Assembly (NCBI RefSeq): GCF_003711225.1
Contig: NZ_CP031030.1
Span: forward strand, 2,914,001-2,978,000
Reading direction: 5' to 3'
DNA from: Runella sp. SP2
GTDB taxonomy: Bacteria; Bacteroidota; Bacteroidia; Cytophagales; Spirosomataceae
DNA length: 64,000 bases
The notes under the pieces were generated by a model. It searched no databases, had not been told where the DNA came from, and saw only the letters and a program-made list of their open reading frames with translations. Positions 1 to 7,715 of this stretch are shown here, piece after piece (the first letter of the stretch is position 1; every line of letters starts with the position of its first letter). Position numbers and translations under genes: made by a program.

Positions 1-1350
1 TCCGTTGATACTTTACTCAAACGGGTTCAGTATTTAGAGCCTAATTATGGGCTGCGCGAAAAATGGCAATACAACAACTTTATGTTTGCGGCACAAGGAA
101 AAATGGTCGAAAACCTCTCTGGGCAATCTTATCGTGCCTTTGTGAGGGAACGAATTTTTCAACCTTTGGGAATGAAGGACGTTACTTTTTCGGTCGATAG
201 CATGACGCTCTACAACGACCGTTCGTTGTGCTATGCCGTTTCGGAAGATGACAAAATCGTACCGTTAGATTATTTCAACCTAGATGTGATGTCGGCGGTG
301 GGAGGCATCAACACCTCCGTCAGTGAGATGGCAAAGTGGGTCATGTTGTGGGCCAACAACGGTATTTACAAAGGCAAACGCATCCTTCCTGCCGAATACG
401 TTCGCGAAGCCATCAGCTCACAAATGGTTGTGCGTGACGCTGCTCCATCGGCCAGCAACCCGTCATTGCACTTTGAAAATTACGGTCTTGGCTGGTTTTT
501 ATCCTCCTATCGGGGGCATTATCGGGTAGAACACGGCGGAAACATTTCGGGTTTTTCGACCAATACCTGTTTCTTTCCCACCGACGGCGTAGGCATTGTG
601 GTTTTCTGCAACCAAGCAGTGTCGCGGGTTCCGTCCGTAGTTCGGAATATTCTCGCCGACCGAATGCTCGGTCTTCCTTATAAAGATTGGCAAAGCTACC
701 TCTACACCTCCGATATGGCGGCTAAAAACGCTGCCAAGAGTGCCAAGAGCCAAATGGCGAGCTTGACCAAAACCAACGTCAAGCCCGCGCATCCAGCAGA
801 TGAATACGAGGGTTACTTCCAACACAAAGGGTACGGAACGTTTGAAATTGTAAACCGTAACGACTCGCTCTTTGCCGTTTTTCCGTTACAACAATGGTAT
901 TTACGTCCCTATGGACACGACGTTTTTGATGCTTTGCCCGTCGATAAAAGCGGAAAAGTGGCGTCCGAAGGTAGTGTTCAGCGAATTGTATTTAACCAAA
1001 ATACTGAGGCCGAAATAGCCAGTGCCTCCATCGCTTTTGAACCTGAATTGATTCATCCGCTGGAATTTACGTGGTCGCCTAAAGTCAAAAAATTACCCAA
1101 AGTTGTCCTTCAACGCTACGTAGGCGAGTATAATCTCAATGGTATGGCCATGAAAGTGGGCCTCAATGCCAACGAAATTTTGTACTTATCGCTCCCTAAC
1201 CAGCCTACCCGCGAATTAGAAGCGCTCGGTAAAGGGAAATTTCGGCTAAAGGGGTTGAACGGTTATTCGATTTCGTTCAGCCAAGATGCGAAAGAATTTT
1301 TACTAACTCAGCCCAATGGCATCTTCAAAGCCCTCAAAAAGAAAGCATAA
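1..1350 (+). CDS. Serine hydrolase (class C beta-lactamase family), 5'-truncated
   Basis: The frame is open from base 1, so the true start and the SxxK nucleophile motif lie outside the window. The visible part begins with the YNN motif (the Tyr-x-Asn catalytic element), followed by a family-typical RIFQPLGMKDV segment and an HGG box that replaces the KTG triad of beta-lactamases. The last ~170 residues look like the beta-sandwich tail (DUF3471-like) common on Bacteroidota serine hydrolases. Members are usually periplasmic esterases or peptidases; the substrate cannot be told from sequence. A small membrane-protein ORF follows 18 bp after the stop. Confidence 0.9.
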   Translation, partial: SVDTLLKRVQYLEPNYGLREKWQYNNFMFAAQGKMVENLSGQSYRAFVRERIFQPLGMKDVTFSVDSMTLYNDRSLCYAVSEDDKIVPLDYFNLDVMSAVGGINTSVSEMAKWVMLWANNGIYKGKRILPAEYVREAISSQMVVRDAAPSASNPSLHFENYGLGWFLSSYRGHYRVEHGGNISGFSTNTCFFPTDGVGIVVFCNQAVSRVPSVVRNILADRMLGLPYKDWQSYLYTSDMAAKNAAKSAKSQMASLTKTNVKPAHPADEYEGYFQHKGYGTFEIVNRNDSLFAVFPLQQWYLRPYGHDVFDALPVDKSGKVASEGSVQRIVFNQNTEAEIASASIAFEPELIHPLEFTWSPKVKKLPKVVLQRYVGEYNLNGMAMKVGLNANEILYLSLPNQPTRELEALGKGKFRLKGLNGYSISFSQDAKEFLLTQPNGIFKALKKKA

Positions 1351-1368
1351 TCTAAACGACTCACAACG

Positions 1369-1500
1369 ATGGAAACTTCTCAATTGGTAAAATCCAAACT
1401 CTTCAAAGTGTTTCTCGTGGTATTCATTGCCGCTTGCCTGTTTAAAATTTTTGGAAGTGGATATGATTTTGGACAATGGCTGTACCGTTCGACGCACTAA
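1369..1500 (+). CDS. Small single-pass membrane protein (43 aa)
   Basis: ATG at 1369 to TAA at 1500 encodes 43 residues. A short polar N-terminus ending in Lys is followed by a hydrophobic stretch (KVFLVVFIAACLFKIF) and a tail GSGYDFGQWLY. It begins 18 bp after the serine hydrolase and reads the same way, so it is probably co-transcribed. A Gly-Tyr-x-Phe-Gly-x-Trp/Leu-Tyr tail after one membrane helix is a pattern I associate with conserved small Bacteroidota membrane proteins. Function unknown. Confidence 0.6.
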   Translation: METSQLVKSKLFKVFLVVFIAACLFKIFGSGYDFGQWLYRSTH

Positions 1501-1508
1501 CCCTGCCC

Positions 1509-1745
1509 GTGCGGGAGGATACACGTGCGGGAGGATACTTATATCCGACCCATCACGAGGTTTTGAGAAACCTCTGCGTTGGTTTTGAGAAACCAACGGC
1601 ACCAAATGTGCGGGAGGATACTTATATCCGACCCAAAGGTTTCTCAAAACCTTCAATAACGGTTCACGAGGTTTTGAGAAACCTCTGCGTTGGTTTTGAG
1701 AAACCAACGGCACCAACTGTGCGGGAGGATACTCATATCCGACCC
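1509..1745. repeat. Nested palindromic repeats with a duplicated 82-bp unit
   Basis: Nearly the whole gap between 1500 and 1910 up to 1745 is repetitive. An 82-bp unit occurs at 1553-1634 and 1664-1745 with very few differences. Each unit carries two perfect hairpins with the same TGAG loop (AGGTTT-TGAG-AAACCT and TTGGTTT-TGAG-AAACCAA) and a third, GGATA-CTTA-TATCC. An inverted version (AAGGTTT-CTCA-AAACCTT) sits in the spacer at 1636-1653. The motif GTGCGGGAGGATAC also appears twice in tandem at 1509 and 1525. A long antisense reading frame here is only the repeat translated. The remaining 1746-1909 holds no gene that I can see. Confidence 0.85.
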
Positions 1746-1909
1746 CTTTGGCGCGAAAACGGCACAGAGCAGCGTCCGATTTTGCACAAAAATTGTTCAA
1801 TTTCGGACAAGAACTCATTCATATATTCACCCAACTACCTGTATATCAAACCACTTTAACCTTGGCACAACTTTAGTGGCACATCATTATTTCAACAATC
1901 CAAATTCCA

Positions 1910-4339
1910 ATGACAAGAGCTATCCTTTTACTGTTTTTATCAACCCATATATTACTCGCTCAGACAGCTAAAATCAGCGGGAACGTCGCCAATACCAGCC
2001 AACAGCCCCTTGATGGTGCTGTCATTTCGTTGTTAAAATCCAAGGACTCCACTTTTGTTAAGGCAGCCATTACAGAGTCCAACGGAAACTTTGAATTTTT
2101 AAACGTTAAAGAAGGCTCTTATCTAATCAGCATTTCTCATCTGACTTATCAAAAATACCTGAGTAAAGCCTTTGAAGTGGGGCAATCTGACCTTGCCTTG
2201 CCCTCAATTCAGCTCAGAGAGGGCGAAAAAATGCTCGCAGAAGTAAAAGTAACGGGCAAAAAACCCTTCGTAGAAACCAAAATTGACCGTACGGTCATCA
2301 ATGTCGATGCGTTGATAAGCAATGCAGGTACCAATGCACTGGATGTCCTCGAAAAATCGCCAGGCTTGGCTATCGACCCCAATGGAGGCATTCGTCTCAA
2401 AGGCAAAACGGGTGTCGTGGTTTTTATTGACGATAAACCCACTTATTTGTCGGCGGAGGATTTGTCTAACTACCTCAAGTCATTGGCCGCAGGTTCGGTC
2501 GAAACCATCGAAATCATGCCCAACCCTCCCGCCAAATACGATGCCGCTGGCAATGCGGGAGTCATTAACATTCGTCTCAAAAAGAATACCGTCAAAGGAT
2601 TTAATGGCGGACTCAGCTTGAGCTACGGACAAGGCACGTATCGTCGTTCCAACAACAGCTTTAACTTCAATTACCGCATCAATAAATTTAACTTTTTTAG
2701 TAATCTAAGTGTAAATCAAAACAATAGCTACCAAGATTTAACCATTTGGCGGCGGTATTTCCAGCCCAATACCACCATTTTCTCCTCGGCATTTACCCAA
2801 AACTCTTACATTCAACGGAACATTGGCGGCAATAATGCCAAAGTAGGTTTTGACTATTATGCCTCTAAAAAGGCGACATTTGGGGTCGTTCTGACGGGTT
2901 TTATCAATCCTTCGCACGTGGATGTGACCAACAAAGCCAAGGTTTTCAACGCCTCCAACGAAGTTACTAGCTTGGTAGAGGCCATCAGTCCGACGGATAA
3001 AACCCTAAAAAACGGCAGCATCAACCTCAACTACGCCTACAAACTTGACAGCACGGGCAAAGAACTTTCTACCAACGTTGACTATATCCACTACCAAGCG
3101 ACCACGGCTCAGTCGCTTACTAATTCGCTTTTTGATGCCCAAAATAAATTCGTTAGTCAGTCGGTTTTGGTTTCTTCTTTGCCTACAAACATCGACATCG
3201 GTACGGCCAAAATTGACTATGTACATCCGTTGGCCAGCGGCGGAAAATTTGAAACGGGCGTCAAAACAAGTTTTATCAGCACTGGCAACGTCGCTGATTT
3301 TTCTGACCAAGTTGACGGTAAACTTTTCCCCAATTATGAATTTACCAATAGCTTCAACTACAACGAAAACATCAACGCAGGCTACCTCAACTACGCCAAA
3401 GAGCTTAATCGTCTAACCATTCAAGCAGGACTTCGGTTTGAAAACACCAACATTCGCGGGCATCAATTGGGAAATAAACAAACCAAAGACTCCTCGTTTA
3501 CGCGCAATTACAACAATTTGTTTCCTACCTTGTACATGCAGTATCGGTTGGACTCAGCGGCGGTGCACTTGTTAGGTTTTTCGTTTGGCCGACGTATCGA
3601 ACGTCCTAATTATCAGGACATGAACCCCTTCTCCTACCCCCTCGACCGTTTTACGTACTACGGCGGAAATCCATTTTTACAGCCTACTTTCTCGTATAAT
3701 TTTGAATTGTCTCACACCTTCAAACAACGCATTACAACGACGCTTCAATACAGCATCGCCAAAAACGTCATTTCCGAAACCAACGAACAACGCGGCACCA
3801 TCTACTACAGTCGTCCAGGGAATTTTGGGCAACGAATTTCGTACGGTATTTCTGTTAATGGGAGCTTTCAGTTGGCCAAATGGTGGTCGCTCAACCTTTA
3901 TACTGAATACATCAGTAACGGATTCAAGGCGACACTCTACGGTCAAAAACTCGATGATTCACGGTTTTATTGGGCTGTGGTGCCAACCAACCAATTTCAG
4001 CTCAAAGACGGCTGGGCGGCAGAGTTGGCAGGCTCATACCAAACCACCTTTTTGTTAGGTCAATTGCTCATTTATCCCATTGGAAACGTTCGAGCAGGGG
4101 TTTCTAAGCGCATTATGAAGAACAAAGGCACGCTGAAACTGAACGTCAGCGACGTATTTTATACCAATCAAATCAAGGGAGACATCCGAAACATAGCCAA
4201 TGCCGAAGCCAATTGGTTTAGTTATTTGGATACCCGCGTGGCTACGCTTACCTTTTCGTACCGATTCAACAAAGGCAAAACGCTCAACCTTCGTCAAACG
4301 GGTGGCTCCGACAGCGAGAAGAGTCGGGTAAAAGCCTAG
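1910..4339 (+). CDS. Outer-membrane beta-barrel protein, TonB-receptor-like (OMP_b-brl_3 type)
   Basis: 809 residues. A signal peptide (ending near LLAQ) is followed by a carboxypeptidase-regulatory-like beta-sandwich (residues ~20-105, with the usual SGNV...DGAVISLL and GNFEFLNVKEGSY), a plug-like domain (~115-220; NALDVLEKSPGL, NPPAKYDAAGNAGVINI), and a long barrel of alternating aromatic strands to the C-terminus. This is the architecture of the PF14905 group, which lacks the strict SusC signature. Substrate unknown. No SusD partner is adjacent. TTGGCAC at 1862-1868 and the pentamer-spaced TAACCTTG at 1857-1864 are weak promoter candidates. The stop overlaps the convergent membrane gene by 4 bp. 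Confidence 0.9.
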   Translation: MTRAILLLFLSTHILLAQTAKISGNVANTSQQPLDGAVISLLKSKDSTFVKAAITESNGNFEFLNVKEGSYLISISHLTYQKYLSKAFEVGQSDLALPSIQLREGEKMLAEVKVTGKKPFVETKIDRTVINVDALISNAGTNALDVLEKSPGLAIDPNGGIRLKGKTGVVVFIDDKPTYLSAEDLSNYLKSLAAGSVETIEIMPNPPAKYDAAGNAGVINIRLKKNTVKGFNGGLSLSYGQGTYRRSNNSFNFNYRINKFNFFSNLSVNQNNSYQDLTIWRRYFQPNTTIFSSAFTQNSYIQRNIGGNNAKVGFDYYASKKATFGVVLTGFINPSHVDVTNKAKVFNASNEVTSLVEAISPTDKTLKNGSINLNYAYKLDSTGKELSTNVDYIHYQATTAQSLTNSLFDAQNKFVSQSVLVSSLPTNIDIGTAKIDYVHPLASGGKFETGVKTSFISTGNVADFSDQVDGKLFPNYEFTNSFNYNENINAGYLNYAKELNRLTIQAGLRFENTNIRGHQLGNKQTKDSSFTRNYNNLFPTLYMQYRLDSAAVHLLGFSFGRRIERPNYQDMNPFSYPLDRFTYYGGNPFLQPTFSYNFELSHTFKQRITTTLQYSIAKNVISETNEQRGTIYYSRPGNFGQRISYGISVNGSFQLAKWWSLNLYTEYISNGFKATLYGQKLDDSRFYWAVVPTNQFQLKDGWAAELAGSYQTTFLLGQLLIYPIGNVRAGVSKRIMKNKGTLKLNVSDVFYTNQIKGDIRNIANAEANWFSYLDTRVATLTFSYRFNKGKTLNLRQTGGSDSEKSRVKA

Positions 4340-4824
4340 GCTTGTTGAACGTTGTTTTTTCCGTACCGAATCAGGTAATCAAACACCAACAAAACACAAA
4401 TAGCCAATGCGCCTAACAACAATTGGTCGGGTATGGCAGAAGCAAGTTTTGAAATATCGAAAGAAATCAACTTCACTCCTCGGGGCACGGTTCCTGAGGA
4501 GTTTTTTTGTGGAAAATATAATCCAAAAACCAGCAATGCACCCAAAAAAGTCGCCACCATGTACCACACGTAGTTGGGTATAATAGGGGCAAATACGGTT
4601 TTGGGAGGTGCGATTTGTTTTAACACATCTTTCGTAAAATCGGGGGCTGTTTTTTCGAGGCCATACTGCTGCAACAACGCCCGCAACGCAGGTTCTTTCG
4701 CTTCCGATAAAGCTGCTTCTGCTTCAATTTTCAGCAAAAGTTTGTCTGTAAAAAGCGGGCTTGGGGCGTCCAAATCGGCTTTTTTTAGAAGTTCTCGTAG
4801 TTTATTTTCTTTTTCCTCTTCCAT
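4336..4824 (-). CDS. Membrane protein, probable anti-sigma partner of the ECF sigma factor
   Basis: 162 residues. The N-terminal cytoplasmic half has two related helical repeats: ELLKKADLDAPSPLFTDKLL (~residues 10-29) and a second, LLQQYGLEKTAPDFTKDVLK (~50-69). Two membrane helices follow (YMVATFLGALLVFGLYF and LLLGALAICVLLVFDYL). It lies 115 bp downstream of the ECF sigma gene on the same strand, the usual place for an anti-sigma factor, but I see no ZAS zinc motif. The anti-sigma role is inferred from position and topology. It could instead be an uncharacterised membrane protein. Confidence 0.7.
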   Translation of the reverse strand: MEEEKENKLRELLKKADLDAPSPLFTDKLLLKIEAEAALSEAKEPALRALLQQYGLEKTAPDFTKDVLKQIAPPKTVFAPIIPNYVWYMVATFLGALLVFGLYFPQKNSSGTVPRGVKLISFDISKLASAIPDQLLLGALAICVLLVFDYLIRYGKNNVQQA

Positions 4825-4863
4825 CTTAATACATTATCAGTTTCATTACTGCTGAAAGTTACT

Positions 4864-4913
4864 AATCCGCGTCAATCTGCGGCTTTAAATCAGCGCCCAT
4901 CTGCGGGTAAAAA
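4864..4913 (-). repeat. Half copy of the 118-bp palindromic element
   Basis: The segment holds ATCTGCGGCT, ATCAGCGCCCATC and CTGCGGGTAAAA. It matches, with few changes, the right half of the long imperfect palindrome at 53331-53448. It sits between the ECF sigma factor and its downstream membrane gene. It is therefore a partial, single-armed copy of a dispersed intergenic repeat. Confidence 0.65.
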
Positions 4914-4939
4914 GACTAAACCCCTAAACCAAAATGCAC

Positions 4940-5491
4940 TTACTCCAACAAAAAACGCAAGGAATGTTCCAGCTTTTTTCGGGCGCGAAACAGCCTAATT
5001 TTAATATTCTCGGCCGTCAACCCCGTAATTTCTTGGATTTCTTTGACCGAACGTTCATCTAAATAATAAAGCGTTACGACCACCGCTTCTAACTTAGGCA
5101 ATTGATTAATGGCCTCTCTCACAAACCGCTGCTGTTCGGAGGCTTCCATCGGTGGCGCTTCCGTGGAGATTTCCTCCGACCAATACGTATCCGATAATTC
5201 GTCCGTCAACGGAGCCGTATCCAGCGAATTTTCTTTCAGCTTCGACGCCGCCGCTCGGTACGCAATGGTGTATAGCCAAGTCGAAAACTTAGACCGTCGT
5301 TCAAACCGATAAAGTTGACGATATGCCTTGATAAAAACCTCTTGGGCGATGTCCTCGGCTTCGGCTTCGTTTTCCACCATTTTTACCGCAATCGTATAAA
5401 CCATGTACTTATACTTATCCACCAAATACGCATACGCGCGATGGTCTCCCTTCAGAACTTGGTCAATGTATTTGTAGTCTTGCTGTTCCAT
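4940..5491 (-). CDS. RNA polymerase ECF-subfamily sigma-70 factor
   Basis: 183 residues. Region 2 spans ~20-90, with the hallmark EAEDIAQEVFIKAYRQLYRF and FSTWLYTIAYRAA. A linker rich in Glu and Ser follows. Region 4 spans ~125-180 (QLPKLEAVVVTLYYLDERSVKEIQEITG followed by KIRLFRARKKL). Length and layout are normal for an ECF factor. A membrane protein follows on the same strand and may be its anti-sigma factor. An ECF-like promoter (TGTAACCA-N14-CTGTC) lies just upstream and is repeated in front of the divergent gene at 5781, implying autoregulation. The predicted transcription start is only a few bases before the ATG. Confidence 0.95.
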   Translation of the reverse strand: MEQQDYKYIDQVLKGDHRAYAYLVDKYKYMVYTIAVKMVENEAEAEDIAQEVFIKAYRQLYRFERRSKFSTWLYTIAYRAAASKLKENSLDTAPLTDELSDTYWSEEISTEAPPMEASEQQRFVREAINQLPKLEAVVVTLYYLDERSVKEIQEITGLTAENIKIRLFRARKKLEHSLRFLLE

Positions 5492-5496
5492 TCCTA

Positions 5497-5528
5497 CATA
5501 TGACAGGCGTTTGAGAGCATTGGTTACA
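5497..5528 (-). promoter_or_regulatory. ECF-type promoter of the sigma-factor gene (predicted)
   Basis: On the minus strand, TGTAACCA (5528-5521), a 14-base spacer, then CTGTCATATG (5506-5497). The same two boxes with the same spacing face the opposite direction at 5724-5755. TGTAAC at -35 and GTC at -10 resemble promoters of ECF sigma factors. This suggests that the adjacent sigma factor transcribes its own gene. Confidence 0.65.
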
Positions 5529-5568
5529 GATTCGTGAATTATAATGCGGAATTTAGGGCATTCATTTT

Positions 5569-5721
5569 AAAACACATAGGGCACGTTAGAATTTTCACAT
5601 AGTAATCATAGAATACAGCTTTGAACTCTGTTTTCTATGTGAAAAATACTGTGTGACCTATGTGGTTACCTCATAAAACACATAGGTCACTTTAGAATTT
5701 TCACATAAGTAATCCTAGAAT
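5569..5721. repeat. Intergenic direct and inverted repeats between divergent genes
   Basis: A unit of about 46 bp beginning AAAACACATAGG and containing TTAGAATTTTCACATA occurs at 5569-5614 and 5675-5721. An inverted, more diverged copy lies between them at 5635-5666 (CTATGTGAAAAATACTGTGT). The first direct copy and the inverted copy can form a long imperfect hairpin. The block fills most of the spacer between the two ECF-like promoters and contains no gene. Confidence 0.7.
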
Positions 5722-5723
5722 TT

Positions 5724-5755
5724 TGTAACCAGTCTTGCACTTCTCCTGTCCTATG
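5724..5755 (+). promoter_or_regulatory. ECF-type promoter of the DUF6249 gene (predicted)
   Basis: TGTAACCA at 5724-5731, a 14-base spacer, then CTGTCCTATG at 5746-5755. It is identical in -35 box, spacing and -10 core to the site in front of the sigma-factor gene. The predicted transcript would have a leader of about 24 bases before the ATG at 5781. Confidence 0.65.
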
Positions 5756-5780
5756 AGCAGTCACCTAAAAATTAACTGCT

Positions 5781-6119
5781 ATGAACGAGACCCTTAGAGA
5801 TTGTATTGTGTCAATTACGGCATTTGGTTCTGTATTCGGAATCCTTTATGTAATTCTGATGACCCGCCACCGTGAACGAATGTCGCTTATGGAACGTGGA
5901 CTTTCGACTGCTGAGTTTTTCAACCAAAAAAGTACTTTATCTGCCACCCTCAGGTACGGTTTGTTGCTCATTGGCATCGGCGTCGGCATTTTGTTCGGCA
6001 ATTTTGCTCAAACCCATTTCGACGTACCTCGACAAGGTGCATTTTTAGCCATGATTTTTCTTTTCGGCGGTATAAGCCTAATTATCAGCTTTTTAATCGA
6101 ACGAAAGTTAAATAAATAA
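5781..6119 (+). CDS. DUF6249-type membrane protein
   Basis: 112 residues. There are three hydrophobic segments (residues ~10-27, ~60-75, ~88-106) with a short charged stretch HRERMSLMERG after the first, the pattern I recognise for DUF6249 proteins of Bacteroidota. These genes frequently neighbour ECF sigma factors, as here. The ECF-like promoter upstream suggests it belongs to the regulon of the divergent sigma factor. The next gene starts 29 bp downstream, so the two may form an operon. Function unknown. Confidence 0.8.
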   Translation: MNETLRDCIVSITAFGSVFGILYVILMTRHRERMSLMERGLSTAEFFNQKSTLSATLRYGLLLIGIGVGILFGNFAQTHFDVPRQGAFLAMIFLFGGISLIISFLIERKLNK

Positions 6120-6148
6120 GATAGTAAATTCATTTCTCCCAAACAGCC

Positions 6149-7636
6149 ATGAAACGTATCACTTTAATTCTTGTGTGGAGTATCATCTGCCACTTCACTG
6201 CCAACGCCCAAACAGAGAATCTTTCCAAAGCCATCCAAAGCCAAGATAGTATGATGTTCAACATTACTTTCAACACCTGCGATTTAGGCCCGTTGGAAGA
6301 CTTGGTAAGCGAAAACTTTGAGTTTTACCACGACAAAGGCGGCATTACGATGGGAAAACGTGCTTTCATCAATAGCCTTAAAAATGGCCTTTGCGCCCAT
6401 CCAGAGCGTTATCAGTCGCGCCGTGAATTGGTAAAAGGCAGTATGGAAGTTTATCCTCTGGCCAAAGATGGCGTCATTTATGGGGCAATTCAGTCGGGGC
6501 GGCATCGGTTTTATGAAACCAATGAAGGACAATCCGAACGTTTTGCAAGCATTGCCCGATTTACGCATTTGTGGCTATTAGAAGCGGGGAAATGGCGGTT
6601 TGCACGTGGCCTTAGTTTCGACCACCAAACCACCGATACGCCTGATAAAGAAGCAAATACCTTTGAAAACGAAGAAGGAATCAAACAATGGCTCGCCCAA
6701 AACCACATTCCAGCGCTGGGAGTGGGGATTATTCGCGATGGAAAATTGAAAGAAGTAAACGTCTATGGGGAAATAAAAAAAGGAGAAACAGCTCCCTACA
6801 ACGCCCTTTTTAACGTGGCATCGTTGACCAAACCTGTCGTAGCCATTTTGACGCTTCGCTTGGTGAGTGCGGGGAAATGGAATTTGGACGAACCTTTGGC
6901 AAATTATTGGATTGATCCCGACCTTAAAAATGACCCTCGCCACACCCAATTGACCACGCGGCACGTTTTGTCGCACCAAACAGGCTTTCCAAACTGGCGT
7001 CGGAATCACCCTACCAAAAAATTAGCCTTTGACTCCGACCCAGGCACCAAATATGGATATTCGGGCGAGGGATTGGAATACCTCCGCAAAGCGTTGGAAA
7101 AGAAGTTTAAAAAGCCGCTAGACCAACTTGCCAAAGAATGGGTACTGGAACCTATCGGAATGAAAGACACCCATTTTTACTGGGATGGCTCGTTTGACGA
7201 AAGTCGTTTTGCCGTGGGTTACAATACGCAAGGTATTCCTTACAAAATAAACAAAACCACTTATGCCAATGCAGCCGACGACTTAGTGACCAGCATCGAA
7301 GACTATGGAAAGTTTTTGGTTTCGGTACTCAACAACGAGGGTCTTAGCAAAGCCGTAGCCGAAGAAATGGTGAAACACCAAGTTAAAACCAGAGAAAACA
7401 AATACTTTGGACTGGGTTGGGAAATTTATGAATTGGCAAGTGGAGACTACGCGCTTTCGCACGGTGGCGCCGACGAAGGCGTTAAAACCTTGGTGTTTCT
7501 TTTTCCCAAAACGCGCGAAGGACTCATTATTTTTACCAATGCCGATGACGGCTACAAAGCCTACGACCTTTTAGTAAAAAGTTACTTGAAAGACAAAGGA
7601 AAACAAATCATCGACATTGAAATGGGGAAAAAATAA
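6149..7636 (+). CDS. Secreted serine hydrolase with N-terminal SnoaL-like domain
   Basis: 495 residues. A signal peptide (~1-21, ending ANAQ) precedes a SnoaL/DUF4440-like domain (~25-155; ...WLLEAGKWRFARGLSFDH). The class C beta-lactamase/D-aminopeptidase-like domain fills ~170-480. The catalytic elements are all visible: SLTK with Ser225 as nucleophile, YSG at Tyr304, and HGG at His438. It is probably periplasmic. It follows the DUF6249 gene by 29 bp and may share its ECF promoter. The substrate is not predictable; peptide, ester or lactone hydrolysis are all seen in the family. Confidence 0.9.
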   Translation: MKRITLILVWSIICHFTANAQTENLSKAIQSQDSMMFNITFNTCDLGPLEDLVSENFEFYHDKGGITMGKRAFINSLKNGLCAHPERYQSRRELVKGSMEVYPLAKDGVIYGAIQSGRHRFYETNEGQSERFASIARFTHLWLLEAGKWRFARGLSFDHQTTDTPDKEANTFENEEGIKQWLAQNHIPALGVGIIRDGKLKEVNVYGEIKKGETAPYNALFNVASLTKPVVAILTLRLVSAGKWNLDEPLANYWIDPDLKNDPRHTQLTTRHVLSHQTGFPNWRRNHPTKKLAFDSDPGTKYGYSGEGLEYLRKALEKKFKKPLDQLAKEWVLEPIGMKDTHFYWDGSFDESRFAVGYNTQGIPYKINKTTYANAADDLVTSIEDYGKFLVSVLNNEGLSKAVAEEMVKHQVKTRENKYFGLGWEIYELASGDYALSHGGADEGVKTLVFLFPKTREGLIIFTNADDGYKAYDLLVKSYLKDKGKQIIDIEMGKK

Positions 7637-7649
7637 ATTAGGAGTTAAA

Positions 7650-7710
7650 AATTAGGAATTACGATAGTTGAATTTAGCATTTCTAATTCCCCGATTCGTA
7701 ATTCCTAATT
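7650..7710. terminator. Hairpin between convergent genes
   Basis: A perfect 15-bp stem (AATTAGGAATTACGA, 7650-7664, with its complement at 7696-7710) encloses a 31-base loop. It lies between convergent stops. It resembles the ATTCGTAATTCCTAATT intergenic sequences common in Bacteroidota genomes and could end transcription from both sides. Confidence 0.5.
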
Positions 7711-7715
7711 CTCTT

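Noticed and set aside
1303-1818. 171-residue reading frame on the minus strand with a repeated GFSKPR-type motif
   Set aside because: It is the translated palindromic repeat and overlaps the end of the serine hydrolase and the small membrane gene antisense; there is no sign of a protein family.
1857-1880. Sigma-54 or housekeeping promoter before the outer-membrane protein gene
   Set aside because: TTGGCAC gives a good -24 half, but the -12 position reads GT instead of GC; TAACCTTG lacks a -33 partner. Mentioned only as weak candidates.
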